Part shown: positions 23,318-26,130 of the stretch, one piece after another
How positions within the stretch are numbered: position 1 is the first letter of the stretch
Layout of the letters: each line of letters opens with the position of its first letter
Source: Clostridia bacterium
GTDB taxonomy: Bacteria; Bacillota; Clostridia; Christensenellales; Borkfalkiaceae
Direction of reading: 5' to 3'
Length of the DNA stretch: 26,130 nucleotides
Assembly (NCBI GenBank): GCA_900766495.1
Contig: CAAFVM010000005.1
Span: forward strand, 1-26,130
The notes under the pieces: generated by a model
What the model was told of the DNA's origin: nothing
What the model saw: the letters and a program-made list of their open reading frames with translations, nothing else
Databases searched by the model: none
Program-made: the position numbers and the translations under genes

Positions 23318-25792
23318 ATGATTGACGAAATTATAATACGCGGCGCGCGCGTACACAACTTAAAAAACATAAACGTAAACGTCCCGCTCGGCAAATTCAT
23401 AGCGGTGGCGGGCGTATCGGGCAGCGGAAAATCCTCGCTCGCACTTGGCGTTTTATACTCCGAGGGTTCCCGCCGCTATCTCGAAGCTCTTTCGGCATAC
23501 ACCCGCAGAAGACTTTCGCAGGCGGAAAGCGCGAACGTAGACGAAATAGCCAACGTTCCCGCCGCGCTCGCGCTGCATCAGCGCCCCACTATTCCTAACG
23601 TTCGAAGCACGTTCGGCACGCTTACCGAGCTTGCAAACAGCCTGCGCCTCGCCTATTCGAGGCTTGCAAGCCACGTTTGCCCAAACGGGCATTTGGTTCC
23701 GCCCACGTTCGATATAGCCGCAGGCAAACCGCTTACCTGCCCTGTTTGCGGCGCGGTTTTCAATCCGCCGAGCGCCGAAGATTTTTCGTTTAATTCAAGC
23801 GGCGCGTGCAAAACCTGCTCGGGCACAGGGCTTGTGCGGCAAGTAAATATAGCTTCGCTTGTCCCCGACGATTCGCTCACCATCGACCAGGGCGCGGTCG
23901 CACCGTGGAACTCGCTTATGTGGTCGCTTATGACAGACGTTTGCCGCGAAATGGGCGTGCGCACAAACGTTCCTTTCCGCGACCTAACGCCCGAAGAAAA
24001 AGAAATAGTTTATCACGGGTCCGCCGAGAAAAAGCATATTTTTTACCACGCTAAAAATTCAAATCAGGCGGGAGAACTCGATTTCACCTATTATAACGCG
24101 GTTTACACGGTTGAAAACGCGCTTGCCAAAGTTAAAGACGAAAGCGGAATGAAGCGCGTTTCTAAATTTTTAACCGAAGCCGTCTGCCCCGATTGCGGCG
24201 GAACTCGGCTTAATTTCAAAGCGCGTTCGGCTGTTTTGTGCGGAAAAACTCTGCCCGAAGCGCTGGCTATGCCACTCGACGAGCTTATCGGTTGGGTAAA
24301 AACCATTCCGCAAAGCATGCCCGAAAGCATGCGGCTTATGGCTGAAAACATAATAAAAGAATTTTTGTCGGTTTCGGAAAGGCTTATCGATTTGGGACTT
24401 GATTATTTAACGCCCGACAGAAGCGCGAACACCCTTTCGACGGGCGAACTGCAACGCATTCAGCTTGCGCGAGCCGTCCGCAATAAAACCACGGGAGTGC
24501 TTTACGTGCTTGACGAACCGTCAATCGGCTTGCACCCTGCCAACGTCGACGGTCTGCTTGCGGTTATACGCGATTTGGTCGCCCGCGGAAATTCGGTCGT
24601 AGTGGTAGACCACGACACCCGCGTTATATCCGCCGCCGATTATATTATAGAAATGGGCAAAGGCGCGGGAAAAAACGGCGGAAACGTTATAGCCTGCGGA
24701 ACCGCAACCGACGTAGAAAGCAATCCGCAATCTATTATAGGCGGATATTTATCGGGCGAGAAAAGCGCGAACGTTCGCGTTTCGGTCGATAAAAAACACA
24801 TATTCGAAAAAGGCGTTATCGAAATGAAAACTCTGCACATACACACCGTAAGCGCGCTCGACGTAAAAATACCAAAAGGCAGGCTCACCGTGGTTACGGG
24901 CGTTTCGGGAAGCGGCAAAACGACTACCGTACTTGAAAGTTTAGTGCCTGCCCTGCAAGCAAAAATAAACAAAACGAAAATGCCCGCGCATATAGCGGAG
25001 CTTGACGCCGACGGCATAAACCGAGTTAACCTTATCGACGCAACGCCTATCGGAATTAACGTGCGCTCCACCGTGGCTACCTATTCCGGCATACTCGACG
25101 AATTGCGCAAACTTTACGCGCAGACCGCCGAAGCCAAGGCGCTTAACCTTAAAGTAAACGATTTTTCGTATAACACGGGCAGTTTGCGCTGCCCCACCTG
25201 CGACGGAACCGGGCAGATTTCTATGGATATTCAGTTTTTGCCAGACGTTGAAATTATTTGCCCCGACTGCGGCGGAAAACGTTATTCGACCCAAGCAAAC
25301 AATGTAAAAATTCCGCTGAACGGCAAGCTTTTCGCTATATCCGACCTTATGAACGTAACCGCCGACGAAGCGCTTGTTTTATTTGAAAAACACAAAAAAA
25401 TCCGCGAAAAATTAAAAACTCTTTACGATTTGGGGCTTGGCTATTTAACGCTCGGCGAAAGCACTCCGTCGCTTTCGGGCGGAGAAGCGCAGCGGCTTAA
25501 ACTCGCGACAGAACTCGGCAAAGAACAAAGCGACGCGGTTTTCGTGTTCGACGAACCCACGATAGGCTTGCACCCGCAGGACGTGTGCGTTTTGCTTAAA
25601 GTTTTTAACAAACTAATAGAAAACGGCGCCACCGTTATCGTTATAGAACACGACCTCGATATGATTAAAAACGCCGATTATATTATCGATATGGGACCGC
25701 GCGGAGGAATAGCAGGCGGAAAAATAGTAGCGACCGGAACGCCCGCAGACATTGCGAACTCGCCCGCAAGCATAACGGGCAAATATTTATAA
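23318..25792 (+). CDS. UvrA-like tandem ABC ATPase lacking the UvrB-binding domain
   Basis: An 824-residue UvrA-family protein with both ATPase units: Walker A GVSGSGKS at 32-39 and 528-535, signatures LSTGE (373-377, Thr for the usual Gly) and LSGGE (719-723), Walker B LDEPSIGLHP and FDEPTIGLHP. Two zinc modules are present: CPVC...CKTC (141-167) and CPTC...CPDC (625-651). In canonical 940-residue UvrA about 110 residues between the first ATPase lobe and the first zinc module bind UvrB; here only about 20 residues (120-140) remain. The same loss is known for UvrA2/DrrC types, linked to drug tolerance. It is therefore probably not the housekeeping excision protein. No uvrB or uvrC is nearby. 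Confidence 0.9.
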   Translation: MIDEIIIRGARVHNLKNINVNVPLGKFIAVAGVSGSGKSSLALGVLYSEGSRRYLEALSAYTRRRLSQAESANVDEIANVPAALALHQRPTIPNVRSTFGTLTELANSLRLAYSRLASHVCPNGHLVPPTFDIAAGKPLTCPVCGAVFNPPSAEDFSFNSSGACKTCSGTGLVRQVNIASLVPDDSLTIDQGAVAPWNSLMWSLMTDVCREMGVRTNVPFRDLTPEEKEIVYHGSAEKKHIFYHAKNSNQAGELDFTYYNAVYTVENALAKVKDESGMKRVSKFLTEAVCPDCGGTRLNFKARSAVLCGKTLPEALAMPLDELIGWVKTIPQSMPESMRLMAENIIKEFLSVSERLIDLGLDYLTPDRSANTLSTGELQRIQLARAVRNKTTGVLYVLDEPSIGLHPANVDGLLAVIRDLVARGNSVVVVDHDTRVISAADYIIEMGKGAGKNGGNVIACGTATDVESNPQSIIGGYLSGEKSANVRVSVDKKHIFEKGVIEMKTLHIHTVSALDVKIPKGRLTVVTGVSGSGKTTTVLESLVPALQAKINKTKMPAHIAELDADGINRVNLIDATPIGINVRSTVATYSGILDELRKLYAQTAEAKALNLKVNDFSYNTGSLRCPTCDGTGQISMDIQFLPDVEIICPDCGGKRYSTQANNVKIPLNGKLFAISDLMNVTADEALVLFEKHKKIREKLKTLYDLGLGYLTLGESTPSLSGGEAQRLKLATELGKEQSDAVFVFDEPTIGLHPQDVCVLLKVFNKLIENGATVIVIEHDLDMIKNADYIIDMGPRGGIAGGKIVATGTPADIANSPASITGKYL

Positions 25793-25845
25793 CGTTTTAC
25801 CGTTACGCCTTGTTTTTTACGTAACAATATTCGCATAAAAATAGT

Positions 25846-25883
25846 AAAAGTGCCCGTATAAGTCGATTATCGGGTACTTTTTT
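25846..25883 (+). terminator. Conserved-loop terminator of the UvrA-like gene
   Basis: AAAAGTGCCCG (25846-25856) pairs with CGGGTACTTTT (25871-25881) with one G-U pair and is followed by a T-run. The 14-base loop is TATAAGTCGATTAT, so the shared motif TAATCGACTTATA lies on the minus strand, opposite to the transcript. Confidence 0.9.
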
Positions 25884-25956
25884 AATTTTCCGCGTCCGTC
25901 TTATTGTAATTTTAGTCTTCCACCGCGGGGGTTAGGTGATATTGTTATTCCTGCAA

Positions 25957-26089
25957 CGCTTCCGCGAGATGTTTCGACGCGCTTCGCTTGCTCAACATGA
26001 CAGAAAGAAAAAGGGTTTCATTTCGAGAGGTATGTCTGTTTTCCGCACTCCTGTCATTCCGAGCGAAGTCGAGGAATCTCGTGGAAACG
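25957..26089. repeat. Inverted pair of dispersed-repeat arms
   Basis: The arm at 25957-26003 (with TTCGACGCGCTTCGCT and ending in ATGACAG) and the arm at 26051-26089 (CTGTCATTCCGAGCGAAGTC and continuing through GAGGAATCTCG) are imperfect inverted copies separated by 47 bases. Sequences of the form GTCATTCCGAGCGAAGTCGAGGAATC recur in many Clostridia and other genomes as non-coding repeats. The rest of this 338-base end region, apart from the terminator, shows no gene. Confidence 0.7.
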
Positions 26090-26130
26090 AACCGTTAGGC
26101 TGTTCTCTGTTGTTTCGCTGTCCCCGTAGG

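Overview
The window looks like chromosome of an uncultivated Firmicutes/Clostridia-type bacterium. The strongest evidence is spoVT directly followed by a SpoVB/YabM-type flippase and a YabN-type MazG fusion, which is the gene order known from Bacillus subtilis, together with a separate spoVG, sigma-A-like promoters and AGGAG-type ribosome binding sites. The lineage within Clostridia (something near Christensenellales is plausible) is inference. No phage, insertion sequence, CRISPR array, tRNA or rRNA is recognisable. Most genes are housekeeping or envelope genes.

Layout. At 160-3460, leftward: a two-component system (response regulator and histidine kinase), a membrane-anchored flavodoxin-like protein and a TfoX-like protein, apparently one operon. 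At 3556-8763, leftward: spoVT, yabM-like flippase, yabN/mazG, dusB and a nitrilase-fold protein that has lost its catalytic triad. At 8969-11392, leftward: an RlmI-like methyltransferase and an anchored ComEC-like metallo-hydrolase. At 11555-16715, leftward: a lipoprotein with an HtrA fold but no catalytic serine, an orphan hypothetical gene, a 578-base AT-rich non-coding stretch, mgsA, an unknown membrane protein with a perfect sigma-A promoter, and murC. Rightward genes are spoVG and a CLC H+/Cl- exchanger (16908-18968). Then leftward dtd plus an amidohydrolase, and an NptA-type Na/Pi transporter with a PhoU-like tail. Last is a rightward UvrA-like double ABC ATPase that lacks the UvrB-binding domain.

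The most unusual feature is not a gene. Four strong rho-independent terminators (near 8852, 17273, 18991 and 25846) have unrelated stem sequences but share almost the same loop, TAATCGAC[T/C]TATA(G), and a decayed fifth copy lies between spoVT and yabM. Normally stems and U-runs of terminators matter and loops drift, so a conserved loop with variable stems suggests a dispersed, undescribed terminator-associated element or a protein/RNA binding site. Other non-coding structure includes four 29-30 bp spaced copies of AAACAR-N4-TTGTT downstream of the HtrA-like gene, a 109-base imperfect palindrome at the window start, and a pair of inverted dispersed-repeat arms at the window end.
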